Source: FEN-1297 sp963843605 (lineage in GTDB: Bacteria > Bacteroidota > Ignavibacteria > Ignavibacteriales > Ignavibacteriaceae). Taken from it: a stretch of DNA of 64,000 nt. Within the stretch, counting starts at the first letter, position 1. The number at the start of each line of letters is the position of its first letter. Where the stretch lies: NCBI GenBank assembly GCA_963843605.1, contig CAWJLA010000004.1, positions 186,001 through 250,000 of the forward strand, in the 5' to 3' direction. The position numbers and the translations under genes were made by a program. Positions 17,876-27,187 of the stretch are shown here, piece after piece. The notes under the pieces were generated by a model. It ran no database searches. It worked only from the letters and a program-made list of their open reading frames with translations, and was not told the origin of the DNA.

Positions 17876-18622
17876 TTAATTATGACCGACTAATTTATTA
17901 CCGTTTTCAAGGTTAATAATCCTTCGGGCGCCCATATAGCGTTTTGAGTAGTAGGTATCTTCCAGCGAAGATACTGTAACCCCGTTGCTGGAACTGGCAT
18001 GGGCAAATAGGTGATCGCCAATATAAATTCCCACATGACCGGGCCTTACTCTTCTGCGAGTATTAAAAAAGACTAGATCGCCGAATTGAAGATCATCTCT
18101 ACCGGAAATAACCTCACCCTCATGATACTGCTGTCTGGCGTTTCTTTCCAGTTCAACCGAGAGAGCCTTTTCATATACCGATTTTGTAAAGGCAGAACAA
18201 TCAATCCCTCTTTTTGTGTTGCCGCCGTATTTATACGGAGTGTCGAGATATTTAATAATTTCCATCAGGATCTTCTCGCGGTCGTCGCTTTCATCAGCGC
18301 TGACGTTTTTATCGGTTGTAGCGCTGTATTTTCTCAGTAACTCCGATACATTTATTTTTTTTGTGTCGGGAGGAATATCATCCGGGTCAGATTCATTCAT
18401 ATCTGAATCAGAGTATAAGCTTGTAGTATCGTTGTTGACGGCAGTATCTTTATCCGGTTCTTTATCTTTTGATGAGAACCTTACTGCTGAGTTATTGTCG
18501 GATTGTTTTTCATTGCGAGTATTATATCGAATAGTATTTGAAGAAGAGGAGCAACCGGAATAAAAGAATATTCCGGCTACGCAAATTACTAGCAATATTA
18601 TAAATCGGTTTGGTCTCTGCAT
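17876..18622 (-). CDS. NlpC/P60-family lipoprotein endopeptidase
   Basis: The N terminus has a lipoprotein signal with lipobox-like FYSGCSSSS. A low-complexity acidic linker (about 30-110) leads to a C-terminal NlpC/P60 domain. Catalytic cysteine is in KRGIDCSAFTKSVY and catalytic histidine in RPGHVGIYIGDHLFAHASS. Members cleave D-gamma-glutamyl-meso-diaminopimelate bonds in peptidoglycan. It starts 3 bp after the rpoD stop on the same strand and so is probably co-transcribed with rpoD. Confidence 0.88.
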   Translation of the reverse strand: MQRPNRFIILLVICVAGIFFYSGCSSSSNTIRYNTRNEKQSDNNSAVRFSSKDKEPDKDTAVNNDTTSLYSDSDMNESDPDDIPPDTKKINVSELLRKYSATTDKNVSADESDDREKILMEIIKYLDTPYKYGGNTKRGIDCSAFTKSVYEKALSVELERNARQQYHEGEVISGRDDLQFGDLVFFNTRRRVRPGHVGIYIGDHLFAHASSSNGVTVSSLEDTYYSKRYMGARRIINLENGNKLVGHN

Positions 18623-18625
18623 CGG

Positions 18626-19481
18626 CTAACCCAAATATGCTCTTAAATTTTTACTTCTGGAGGCATGTCTTAGTCTGCGGATCGCTTTTTCCTTAATTTG
18701 CCGAACTCTTTCCCTGGTTAAATTAAATCTTTCGCCTATTTCTTCCAGGGTAAGAGAATGTTCTTTATTTAAACCGAAATATAATTTAATAACTTCTGCT
18801 TCTCTTTCGGTAAGAGAAGATAACGCACGTTCAATCTCCGATTTGAGGGATTCGGTCATTAAGCCGAAATCCGGATTAGGCTGCTGATCATCCTCTATAA
18901 CATCCAGTAGTCTGTTTTCTTCCCCCTGTGAAAAGGGAGCGTCCATTGAAACGTGACGGCCGGAAATCTTTAACGTATCCGCAACTTCGCTTACGTCCAT
19001 ATCAAGTTCCTGAGCCAGTTCAGCCGCATTGGGTTCTCTTTCGAACTCCTGTTCAAGATTGCTGTAGGCCTTACCTATTTTATTTCAAAGCTCCTACCCT
19101 GTTAAGCGGCAGCCGTACTATGCGCGACTGCTCGGCTAATGCCTGCAGAATGGATTGTCTGATCCACCAAACGGCGTAGGAGATAAATTTAAATCCGCGG
19201 GTTTCGTCGAAGCGCTTTGCTGCTTTTATTAAACCAAGATTGCCTTCGTTAATTAAATCGCCGAGAGAAAGGCCTTGATTCTGATATTGTTTTGCAACGC
19301 TCACAACAAATCTCAGATTTGCCTTAGTAAGTTTTTCCAGTGCAATCTGATCGCCCTTTTTTATTTTGATTGCGAGTTCTATTTCCTGATCGGGCGTAAG
19401 AAGATCTACTTTTCCAATTTCCTGCAAATATTTATCGAGGGACTGGCTTTCACGGTTGGTATATTGCTTCGTTATTCTCAC
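18626..19481 (-). CDS. rpoD: RNA polymerase primary sigma factor RpoD/SigA (one frameshift)
   Basis: The short RpoD form typical of Bacteroidota and relatives. Region 1.2/2 is visible as TNRESQSLDKYLQEIGKVDLLTP and DLINEGNLGLIKAAKRFD, the -10 binding helix as FKFISYAVWWIRQSI, and region 4 as LTLEEIGERFNLTRERVRQIKEKAIRRLRH. The frame breaks after RVGAL: the DNA reads TTGAAATAAA where TTGAATAAA restores LNKIGKAYSNLEQEFEREP. One extra A at 19083-19085 explains it. The start appears to be GTG at 19481 after GAGGT. Being essential, the gene is presumably intact in the cell. Confidence 0.9.
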
Positions 19482-19890
19482 TGGCTTACCTCGTTTGCTA
19501 TTTGTAATTCTTTAAGAATAAATTATTTACCGAGCCCAAAAATTACCAGTTAATGATTTATCAGATTTTACCGTATAATAGGATGTTTATTATTGTTCGC
19601 CGAAAAACCCCAATTTTTACTAAACAAAAAACACCGGAGAACCGTTGAGCAAGATAAAATATTTTGTATTTAAAATAAAGTGCGGGTAATTTTAAAAGGT
19701 AATACGGGAGAGTGTACAAAATTATATAAAAATAATTTTAGTTTCCTTTGTATCTCAGCATTTCAGCAGTAAAAAACTTTGCCAAATATTAAAGGAAGGA
19801 TTAACCACGAAGGCACAATATGTTCCAAAATGGTTATGCACAAATCAATTTAGTATACAAAACAATTGGTTATAGACTTTAGACCGGGTA
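19482..19890. other. Intergenic region between rpoD and deoB
   Basis: This 409-bp spacer lies upstream of rpoD and downstream of deoB on the minus strand. It is AT-rich and should carry the rpoD promoter. I see no repeat, RNA gene, terminator or strong promoter motif in it. Confidence 0.4.
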
Positions 19891-21057
19891 TTATATTGAA
19901 TCTAAAAAATTCTTCCCTTTAAGTTCATTTTGAACTTTAAAAAATTCCGCGACTGTTTTCGCTATATCCGAGAATGTTTCCCTAATACCCAGGTTTTTAC
20001 CGGGCTTGTTCTTTTGATAATACAACAGCGGTATGTATTCCCGGCTATGGTCGGTGCTTGGAGTTGTGGGATCATTTCCATGATCGGCAGTAATAACCAG
20101 CCTATCCGTTTCGTCGAGTTTCTCAATAAAGCCCCCGATAAAATTATCGAATTCTTTCAAAGCGACCGCAAATCCTTCCGGATTATTTCTGTGTCCGTAG
20201 TAAACATCAAAATCCACAAGGTTTGCAAATACAAGGCTGCCGCTAGTTCTTGTAAGATACTCTTCCAGTTTGACGCATCCTTCGGCATTTGACTTAGTCT
20301 TTTCCCTTATTTTTATGCCTTTGTAATTAAACAGGTCGTTAATCTTTCCGATTGCGACGGTTGGAATATCGTTTTTAAATAACACGTCTAAAATCGTATC
20401 TTCCGGCGGATTCAGCGAAAAATCTTTTCTGTTGGTGGTTCTGGTGTAATTACCGGATGTACCAACAAACGGACGTGCAATTACTCTTCCTACTATTAAT
20501 GGAAACGTAAGCACTTCTTCCCTAGTTATTCGGCAAATCTCATAAAGTTTTTCAAGCGGTATTACGTCTTCATGTGCGGCTATTTGAAATACCGAATCGG
20601 CAGAAGTATAGACTATCGGGAAACCGGTCTTAACATGCTCGTCTCCGAGTTCTTTGATAATTTCCGTACCCGAAGCAGGTATGTTGCCCAGAACGCCCTT
20701 GCAGCCCGTAAGAGAGATAAATTTTTCAATTATATCAACGGTAAATCCGTTTGGGAAATATGAAAAATCGGTCGTAACCTTCAATCCTCCTATTTCCCAA
20801 TGCCCTGTAGTAGAATCCTTGCCCGGGGAAACCTCGTTCATCTTTCCGTAAGAGGCAAGCGGATTTTCCAATGGTGAAAGTCCCTTAATGTTTTCAATAT
20901 TGCCGAGACCTAATTTCTGCATATTCGGAAGTGCTAATCCGCCCAACTTTTCAGCTATATTAACAAGTGTATTGCTACCTTGGTCTCCGTAATTTGCAGC
21001 ATCCGGCAGTTCACCGATCCCGACACCGTCTAAGACTATTATGAAAAAATTGTTCAT
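19891..21057 (-). CDS. deoB: Phosphopentomutase
   Basis: A 388-residue alkaline-phosphatase-superfamily mutase that interconverts (deoxy)ribose-1-phosphate and -5-phosphate in nucleoside salvage. The N-terminal metal and Thr region shows VLDGVGIGELPDAA, GSNTLVNIAEKLGG, and the phosphorylated threonine in KDSTTGHWE. C-terminal metal ligands appear in VDFDVYYGHRNN, ITADHGNDPTTPSTDHSREY. Length and order match DeoB. GGATAAGAG precedes the ATG. No other deo gene is adjacent. Confidence 0.95.
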   Translation of the reverse strand: MNNFFIIVLDGVGIGELPDAANYGDQGSNTLVNIAEKLGGLALPNMQKLGLGNIENIKGLSPLENPLASYGKMNEVSPGKDSTTGHWEIGGLKVTTDFSYFPNGFTVDIIEKFISLTGCKGVLGNIPASGTEIIKELGDEHVKTGFPIVYTSADSVFQIAAHEDVIPLEKLYEICRITREEVLTFPLIVGRVIARPFVGTSGNYTRTTNRKDFSLNPPEDTILDVLFKNDIPTVAIGKINDLFNYKGIKIREKTKSNAEGCVKLEEYLTRTSGSLVFANLVDFDVYYGHRNNPEGFAVALKEFDNFIGGFIEKLDETDRLVITADHGNDPTTPSTDHSREYIPLLYYQKNKPGKNLGIRETFSDIAKTVAEFFKVQNELKGKNFLDSI

Positions 21058-21094
21058 CTCTTATCCTGCTAATGGGAAAAATCTTTCAATGCTT

Positions 21095-21128
21095 CTTGAA
21101 CTTGAACCCCGTCCAGTTCAAGATCAAG
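21095..21128 (-). repeat. Imperfect hairpin between GAF/GGDEF gene and deoB
   Basis: CTTGAACTTGAAC and GTTCAAGATCAAG form a 13-bp stem with one mismatch around loop CCCGTCCA. No U-run follows, so this is not a canonical terminator. Confidence 0.4.
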
Positions 21129-21167
21129 TAGTTTCAAGTTTTAAGGTAATATAATATAAATTATTCT

Positions 21168-23030
21168 TTAATTGATGTTTCTTACCGTGTTACCGCCTCT
21201 TTCGAGTGCTTTTTGAAGAGCAAGATCGGCATTATAGATTACTTCTTCCGGATCAACTTTACTGTTTGCCGAAGCAACGCCGATAGATACTGTGTAAGTG
21301 GTTTGTTTCGATACTACTGCGATGGGTTTACGAGCGATCTTTACTCTTAATTTTTCTGCCCAAAGGAATACGTCCTTCGTGGAAGCATTAAAGAAATACA
21401 CACCGAATATCCGGTCTCCCAGTCTGCCGAATAGATTAAACGGCGACATCTCGCTTTTTATTGTCTCTGCTACGGAGGACAGAACTTTTGGGAACGGGTT
21501 ACCGTCGAATAAGGATTCCTGTTCCAGGAAATCATCTATTCTTACCAAAGCAATTGCCCCCGGTATTTTCAGCTGCGCGGCTTTAAATAACTCGGAGCCA
21601 AGCCTTTCTTTAAAAGCTTCGGTATTAAGCGCCCTGGTTTCGATGTCGATTGAAAGATAGCTTTTAAGCAAGGATTGAGTTGAATACGCATAGATGATAA
21701 AGGAGAAAATATTCAAAGCGCTTTTTAAGAATTGAATATCGGCATTTGAATAAGCATTCTTCTTTAAACTTTCAAAACATAACACCCCGTAATTTTGATT
21801 GTCGTACACTATAGGCACGGCCATGAATGAGCCGTCAAAGCTGACGCTTTCAACTTTTGCAAAGCGGACATAATCGCCGGCGGAAGTATCGTCGATTTTA
21901 ACCGGCATACCGGTAACAATAGATTTGCCTACGAGAGTACCCGTAATTTCTATTTCCAGGCTCTCTCCTACATATTTAAGCGAAGTATTGTTTATGATTT
22001 TAATAGTCTTGAATTTTTTATCAATCGGATGATAATAAACAAACGCAAAAGCATCCCAGTTAAGCAGTGAACTGACGGAGTTCTGAATTGCGGCAATAAG
22101 ATCCGCATCCGATTCCAAATGAGTATCTGGTCCGATTATATTTAGAATCCCTTTTAATCTCTGCTGGGAAAGTGTGTCAGAGTGCTTTTCTTCAAATATG
22201 GCAATGATCATCGTTATAACGCGCACAAAGCGCCCCAGAGAGTATATGGTTTCAATACCGAAGGCGTCGCCCATTTTTGCGTCGATAGCAATTATGGCAA
22301 TTAATGATTTATTGTAAAACAACGGTACGCCCACAAAACTTCTTATAGTCTGCGGAGTGCTGTAATATCTTATAACGTCTGCTTCGGCTGCAGGTGAAAT
22401 ATCGCTTAGTAGTTCCGGCTCACCTTTTTGTATTATTTTACTTAATATATCGTCCTCTATATCGAATTTTCTTTTTTCAACTTCGGACGGAGAACTACTG
22501 ACGAATTTTTCAATTGTCAGTTTTTCTTTCTTTTTATTATACCAGAAAAATATTGCCGTATGGGCACCATATGCTTCTTTTATAACCGTAAGCATTTTTT
22601 CAAGCACAAAAGAGAATTGTCCGTCGTGCCCGACTTCATCTGGCAGAGTTTCGTTGGCTATCTCTTCGAATCTCTCCTTAAGATCGGGAGGCTTTAATGT
22701 GGTTCTGCTAGCTCTCAATTCAGGAGTGTAGTTATCCGCCGTAATTACTTCAAGTTTTTTATTCTTGGAGACAATTTCAAAAGATTCATCGTAATCTGTG
22801 GCAGTTCTGGCAGATACATCATCGGTAGTTTCGGTTTCTTCAGCGTCCTTGGACACATACGGTCCCTCAAATCTTATCGAATCGCGCAGAAATATTATGA
22901 AAGCTACATAAATGATGATAAGACCCAGAATTATCACCCTGATAACAACATCTTCGGTAAAGAAAAGCAAAGAGGCCAACAAGGGTATGACAATAAATAT
23001 CAGTAACCTTTTCTTTTGTCTTTGATCCAT
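21168..23030 (-). CDS. Membrane protein with two GAF domains and a degenerate GGDEF domain
   Basis: Two membrane helices occupy residues 7-48, followed by a charged linker. GAF-like domains span roughly 140-290 and 310-475 (for example IRSFVGVPLFYNKSLIAIIAID and GSFMAVPIVYDNQNYGVLCFE). The C-terminal 130 residues have a diguanylate-cyclase fold ending YTVSIGVASANS and ADLALQKALERGGNTV. The signature loop reads RLGDRIF instead of R(G/S)GDEF, so cyclase activity is unlikely. It may instead bind GTP or c-di-GMP, or act as a scaffold. It lies between deoB and engB with no kinase partner nearby. Confidence 0.8.
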   Translation of the reverse strand: MDQRQKKRLLIFIVIPLLASLLFFTEDVVIRVIILGLIIIYVAFIIFLRDSIRFEGPYVSKDAEETETTDDVSARTATDYDESFEIVSKNKKLEVITADNYTPELRASRTTLKPPDLKERFEEIANETLPDEVGHDGQFSFVLEKMLTVIKEAYGAHTAIFFWYNKKKEKLTIEKFVSSSPSEVEKRKFDIEDDILSKIIQKGEPELLSDISPAAEADVIRYYSTPQTIRSFVGVPLFYNKSLIAIIAIDAKMGDAFGIETIYSLGRFVRVITMIIAIFEEKHSDTLSQQRLKGILNIIGPDTHLESDADLIAAIQNSVSSLLNWDAFAFVYYHPIDKKFKTIKIINNTSLKYVGESLEIEITGTLVGKSIVTGMPVKIDDTSAGDYVRFAKVESVSFDGSFMAVPIVYDNQNYGVLCFESLKKNAYSNADIQFLKSALNIFSFIIYAYSTQSLLKSYLSIDIETRALNTEAFKERLGSELFKAAQLKIPGAIALVRIDDFLEQESLFDGNPFPKVLSSVAETIKSEMSPFNLFGRLGDRIFGVYFFNASTKDVFLWAEKLRVKIARKPIAVVSKQTTYTVSIGVASANSKVDPEEVIYNADLALQKALERGGNTVRNIN

Positions 23031-23122
23031 GCCAGGGCTAGTAGAGATGTTTATAAATTAATTGTTAATATAAATTTACTAATTAATAATAGCAAACATA
23101 CTAAAATATTCGACAATATTAA

Positions 23123-23710
23123 TCATGCTTCGAACAGAACCGATAATCTTTGAAGGACATCTTTTCTACCGGTCTTTTTCACGGAGGAAAAATTTATCAG
23201 ATTGTCCCCCGGTATAAGTTCTGGAAAGGATAATTTCACCCTTTTTTGAGCTAGTCCGTATTCCGACTGCTTTAATTTATCTACCTTACTAAGAACGATT
23301 ATATACGGTATTTCCGAGAATCTAAGTATTGAATTAAGTTTTACGTCAAGTTCTGTCGGCTTATGCCTGCTGTCTACCAGGTGAAATGCAAGCGCTATAT
23401 TAGGAGACATTTTCATATACCCGGCAATAAGCTTAGCCCAGTATTCTCTTTCCTTCATACTTATTTTTGCATAACCGAATCCGGGAAGATCGACAATATA
23501 AAATTTTTCATCGATAAGGTAATAGTTGATCGACCTGGTCTTACCGGGAGTGGAGCTTGTTTTAGCCAGATTCTTCCGGTTAAACAGCGTATTAATAAAG
23601 GAAGACTTCCCCACATTCGATCGCCCGCATAATATTACTTCCGGAAGGCCGGTTGAAGGCAATTGTTTTAAATCGAATACCGAATTGATGAATTCCTGTT
23701 TTTCAAACAT
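23123..23710 (-). CDS. engB: Ribosome biogenesis GTP-binding protein EngB/YsxC
   Basis: A 195-residue TRAFAC GTPase with G1 GRSNVGKSS, G2 around STPGKTRSINYY, G3 DLPGFGYAK, G4 LSKVDKL and G5 FSSVKKTG. Length and single G domain match EngB, which acts in late 50S subunit assembly. It starts with ATG and is preceded on the same strand by the T9SS protein gene with a 165-bp gap containing an inverted repeat. Confidence 0.94.
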   Translation of the reverse strand: MFEKQEFINSVFDLKQLPSTGLPEVILCGRSNVGKSSFINTLFNRKNLAKTSSTPGKTRSINYYLIDEKFYIVDLPGFGYAKISMKEREYWAKLIAGYMKMSPNIALAFHLVDSRHKPTELDVKLNSILRFSEIPYIIVLSKVDKLKQSEYGLAQKRVKLSFPELIPGDNLINFSSVKKTGRKDVLQRLSVLFEA

Positions 23711-23801
23711 AATATTTAATTTTATTTATAGCGGAAAGTTAAAGTGTTTGCACTTAAATACAAAAAGTACCCGGGGAATGTCTTGTTGGAAAGAAGGAAG
23801 C

Positions 23802-23839
23802 AGATAGTAGTTATTAAATATCACTACCAACTACTATCT
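23802..23839. repeat. Perfect 11-bp inverted repeat
   Basis: AGATAGTAGTT and AACTACTATCT, separated by 16 nt, lie between the T9SS protein gene and engB. There is no U-run; a partial TAGTAG echo is seen on both flanks. It may be a transcript-stabilising hairpin or a small dispersed repeat. Confidence 0.5.
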
Positions 23840-23874
23840 ACTACAATCTTATAATAGCTATTGATTTCTTCTCT

Positions 23875-25218
23875 TCATTTAAGCAGAATCATTTTCTTTA
23901 CCGCGGTATATTTTCCGGCAGTCACTTTATAAAAATAAATTCCGCTGGTTAAACCGGAAGCATCGAAATTTATTTCGTGAATACCTGCATTCTGATATTC
24001 GTTTAAAAGTGTTTTAATTCCGCGGCCTAGTACATCAATTATTGAGATAATCACTTTACTATTTTTAGGGATATTATATTTTATCTTTGTACCCGGATTA
24101 AACGGGTTTGGATAATTTTGATATAATTTAAATCCTTCAGGCACCTGATAATTTGTTTCAACTTTCGATACATTGTCCGAATACTGAAAAAGGCCCTCGC
24201 CGTAGGTGCCAAGGTATAATACAAATTTATTATTTATAACCGTTCCCGCCATTGTACTTATCCCTTTGAAAATACAATTACAATCGGTAAGCAATTGCTC
24301 CCAATTATTTCCGTTATCGTCGCTTTTGAATAACATCATGGTATTATCGTATGTTCTGCCGCCGGCAAAGATCTGTGAAGGCACCTCCGGATTTATTACA
24401 ATACCGGTAAAGATAACTTGATAAATATCGGGTAAACAATCTTTCCACGATTTACCGCCGTCGGTTGATTTTAAAATGTGTTCGTTTAATCCGACAAAAA
24501 CCAGATCAGGGTTTCCCGGAGAAGTATGGAGTGAATAACATGAGAATACTTCTCCGACCGGTAAATTTAAGGTATCCCAGGTGCTGCCGAAATCGGTCGA
24601 TTTAATTAATAACGGTGAAGCGATAATACCGTTATATAATCCGCCGGCCCAGACAGTGGAGTCTTTTGCATAAACGAAATTAAAATTTACGAAGAAAGGT
24701 CCTTCCCATGCCTTACTCCATGAACGGCTTCCATATTTATAAACAGCCGGATCGTTAGTGCAGCAGAATACCGGCATTTGAATTCCGCCGGGGAGATAAT
24801 TAAATCCGGATATCGATCTGATTATTTTAACTTTACTTCTGTCCAGCCCCGAATCTTCGCGGATAATAGCTGACTGTACCGGCATTACATTCGAATAAAT
24901 CAACGGACTATAAACTGATGTATCGGGTAATTGCGCCATAAATAATTTAGTGTTGTAAGAATCTAATTCCTGCGCATATACCGAAGAAATGTTTACACTT
25001 TTGGAAAAAAGGTTAGCCCAGGCTGTATCATTATCGTCGGCAGAATGAAAGTACGTTCCGCTGTTTTCCGTGCCGGCCACAATAAATTTTCCGTAGTAAG
25101 AATTATCGGCAATAGTTATTGAAGTTACTTTATTGAAACCGAGTCCCATTTTTTTCAATTGTCCGTACACTGTAAAATTTATCAAAAAGGCAGTCATGAA
25201 AAATATTTTTATTCTCAT
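23875..25218 (-). CDS. Secreted beta-propeller (BNR/VPS10-like) protein with T9SS C-terminal sorting domain
   Basis: The ATG at 25218 has GAGGT upstream and gives a signal peptide (MRIKIFFMTAFLINFTVYGQ). The body contains several Asp-box type repeats: STDFGSTWD, STDGGKSWKD and SDDNGNNWEQ, as in sialidase and VPS10-like propellers. The last 80 residues form a type A T9SS sorting domain: YQNYPNPFNPGTKIKY, then IDVLGRGIKTL and SGIYFYKVTAGK. The protein is therefore predicted to be secreted or surface attached through the Por secretion system. Ligand or enzymatic role is unknown. The NYPNPFNP motif is a useful lineage marker. Confidence 0.88.
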   Translation of the reverse strand: MRIKIFFMTAFLINFTVYGQLKKMGLGFNKVTSITIADNSYYGKFIVAGTENSGTYFHSADDNDTAWANLFSKSVNISSVYAQELDSYNTKLFMAQLPDTSVYSPLIYSNVMPVQSAIIREDSGLDRSKVKIIRSISGFNYLPGGIQMPVFCCTNDPAVYKYGSRSWSKAWEGPFFVNFNFVYAKDSTVWAGGLYNGIIASPLLIKSTDFGSTWDTLNLPVGEVFSCYSLHTSPGNPDLVFVGLNEHILKSTDGGKSWKDCLPDIYQVIFTGIVINPEVPSQIFAGGRTYDNTMMLFKSDDNGNNWEQLLTDCNCIFKGISTMAGTVINNKFVLYLGTYGEGLFQYSDNVSKVETNYQVPEGFKLYQNYPNPFNPGTKIKYNIPKNSKVIISIIDVLGRGIKTLLNEYQNAGIHEINFDASGLTSGIYFYKVTAGKYTAVKKMILLK

Positions 25219-25582
25219 TTTACTTACCTCATGTATATGGTTTATCACAGCGGGGAAAATAAAATCATCAATAGTTTCGTAACAAAATTTTTAAGAGAAT
25301 AATAAACGGGATCTGAAAAGTGAGTGCAAATTTAATTTTGGTAAAATTCTATTTTATTCTATGATTTCCCCGAATTTATGCAATAATGGTAAGCAATTTC
25401 TTTAATATAATCAAAATTAAAATATTAGCAGGTTTCACACGGATTCAATTATAATTAAATATATTTCCGGAAAAGAATTTCCGTATTCAGATTGAAAAAA
25501 ATCAAGCGGGAGTAATTTTGCTCTTTAAGATGTAAAAGCCGGTATAGAATATTCAAAATTTTTCTTTGGTACATTCATAAAA
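25219..25582. other. Intergenic region upstream of the T9SS gene
   Basis: An AT-rich spacer between the rplQ terminator and the T9SS protein gene. I see no ORF, repeat or RNA gene here. Confidence 0.35.
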
Positions 25583-25604
25583 AAACCCCGGTAATCCGGG
25601 GTTT
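25583..25604 (-). terminator. Intrinsic terminator after rplQ
   Basis: AAACCCCGG, loop of four, CCGGGGTTT; on the minus strand a run of seven T follows the stem. It closes the large ribosomal protein cluster. Confidence 0.9.
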
Positions 25605-25632
25605 ATCAAAAATAAAAGGACTTTAATAAAAT

Positions 25633-26133
25633 TTATTTTTTATTTGAAGATTCCGAAACTACCTTGGCGTCTTCAACTTCGGTATTTTCTTCGGCAGATT
25701 CTCCTTTTTCCTTTTTGGCTTTAACTTTGGCTTCTTTCTTTTCTTTGTGCTCTTCAGCTTTAGCATTTATAACATCGTTATAATCTACAAGCTCAAGAAT
25801 AGCCATTTCAGCGGCGTCGCCCATTCTATTGCCTAATTTAATAACTCTTGTATAGCCGCCCTGTCTGTCGCCGATCTTAGGAATAATCTCGCTGAATAAT
25901 TCTTTAACAACTTCTTTATCGTTAATATAACCGATTACATAACGCTGAGCATGAAGATCGTTTTTCTTTGCTTTGGTAATCAACGATTCTACAAAACCTC
26001 TTGTTTCTTTCGCTTTAGCTACCGTAGTTCTTATTCTTTTATGCTTTAGTAAAGAAGTGGCCAACGATTTCATTAGAGCTTTTTTATGGCTCGCAGTTCT
26101 TCCTAACTTTCTGCCTCTAACTTGATGTCTCAT
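25633..26133 (-). CDS. rplQ: 50S ribosomal protein L17
   Basis: Residues 1-115 are canonical L17 (MRHQVRGRKLGRTASHKKALMKS-type start, ETRGFVESLITKAKK, then IIPKIGDRQGGYTRVIKLGNRMGDAAEMAILEL). A further 50-residue lysine/glutamate-rich tail (KEEKAKVKAKKEKGE-like) extends it to 166 residues, compared with about 115-130 in many bacteria. Such tails are common in Bacteroidota relatives. It is the last gene of the cluster, 20 bp after rpoA. Confidence 0.95.
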   Translation of the reverse strand: MRHQVRGRKLGRTASHKKALMKSLATSLLKHKRIRTTVAKAKETRGFVESLITKAKKNDLHAQRYVIGYINDKEVVKELFSEIIPKIGDRQGGYTRVIKLGNRMGDAAEMAILELVDYNDVINAKAEEHKEKKEAKVKAKKEKGESAEENTEVEDAKVVSESSNKK

Positions 26134-26153
26134 GAATAAACCTTTATCAAAAA

Positions 26154-27149
26154 TTAGTTGTTTTCGTTTTCATCTTTTAGATATTTGTCAACATCCATAC
26201 CGAATTCCAGACCGAGGTTCTCCACGATTTCCATTAATTCGGCTAACGATTTTCTTCCGAAATTTCTGAACTTAAGCATTTCGGATTCTTCTCTTCTTAC
26301 CAGTTCGGCAAGATTCTTAATATTAGCGGCCTTTAAGCAATTATGAGATCTGACACTTAATTCAAGATCGTCAACATTTGTAAGAAGTATCTTTTTGATT
26401 CTTTCTTTTTCGCTGTCTTTCTGACTTACTGCTTGTTCTTCTTCCTGATCTATATCGAAGTTGATGAACAATTGTATATGATCTCTTAATACCTTTGCTG
26501 CCTGTGTAATAGCATCGTCCGGGGTCATTGACCCGTCGGTAAATACGTCCAGCGTTAATTTTTCGAAATCATTCTTATCACCGATACGTACATTCTCAAC
26601 ATCGTATTTAACATTTTTAATCGGTGTAAAGATCGAATCGATAGGAATAACACCGATAGTCTGGTCAGGTGAAATATTTTCGGAGGCAGGAACATATCCT
26701 TTGCCTCTCCCGATGCGGATTTCAACGTCGAATTTTGCACTTTTATTTAAAGCGGCAATGTGTAGTTCGGGATTAAGTATTTCTACTTCGGCGCTGTTTT
26801 TTTGAATATCGGCAGCCGAACACTCCCCTTCGCCGTTAAAGGAGATATCGATTTTATTCGGCTTCTTATTTAATAATTTTATTCTCACCTGTTTTAGATT
26901 GAGGATTATTTCGGAAACATCCTCAACTACTCCTTCGATAGTAGTAAATTCATGCAGTACCCCGCTGAATTTAACCGAAACTATCGCAGCGCCTGTTAAT
27001 GAGGACAATAACACCCTTCTTAACGAATTTCCAAGCGTAACTCCGTAACCTCTTTCCAAAGGCTGAAGTATAAATCTTCCATATGTATTCGTGTAACTTG
27101 ACTCATCCAAAACTACAGCTTCAGGCATCTTTAAATTTGAAACACTCAT
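26154..27149 (-). CDS. rpoA: DNA-directed RNA polymerase subunit alpha
   Basis: A complete 331-residue alpha subunit. The N-terminal assembly domain shows GRFILQPLERGYGVTLGNSLRRVLLSSLTGAAI; the C-terminal domain (from about 245) shows LELSVRSHNCLKAANIKNLAELV and KFRNFGRKSLAEL, the UP-element and activator contact module. It is intact, between the frameshifted rpsD and rplQ. Confidence 0.97.
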   Translation of the reverse strand: MSVSNLKMPEAVVLDESSYTNTYGRFILQPLERGYGVTLGNSLRRVLLSSLTGAAIVSVKFSGVLHEFTTIEGVVEDVSEIILNLKQVRIKLLNKKPNKIDISFNGEGECSAADIQKNSAEVEILNPELHIAALNKSAKFDVEIRIGRGKGYVPASENISPDQTIGVIPIDSIFTPIKNVKYDVENVRIGDKNDFEKLTLDVFTDGSMTPDDAITQAAKVLRDHIQLFINFDIDQEEEQAVSQKDSEKERIKKILLTNVDDLELSVRSHNCLKAANIKNLAELVRREESEMLKFRNFGRKSLAELMEIVENLGLEFGMDVDKYLKDENENN

Positions 27150-27187
27150 GTATTAATCCTCTAAAATTAGTCTAAAAAAATTGATTT

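Noticed and set aside
21069..21137. 22-codon ORF on the minus strand between the GGDEF gene and deoB
   Set aside because: It begins at a TTG without a ribosome binding site, overlaps an inverted repeat and matches nothing I know.
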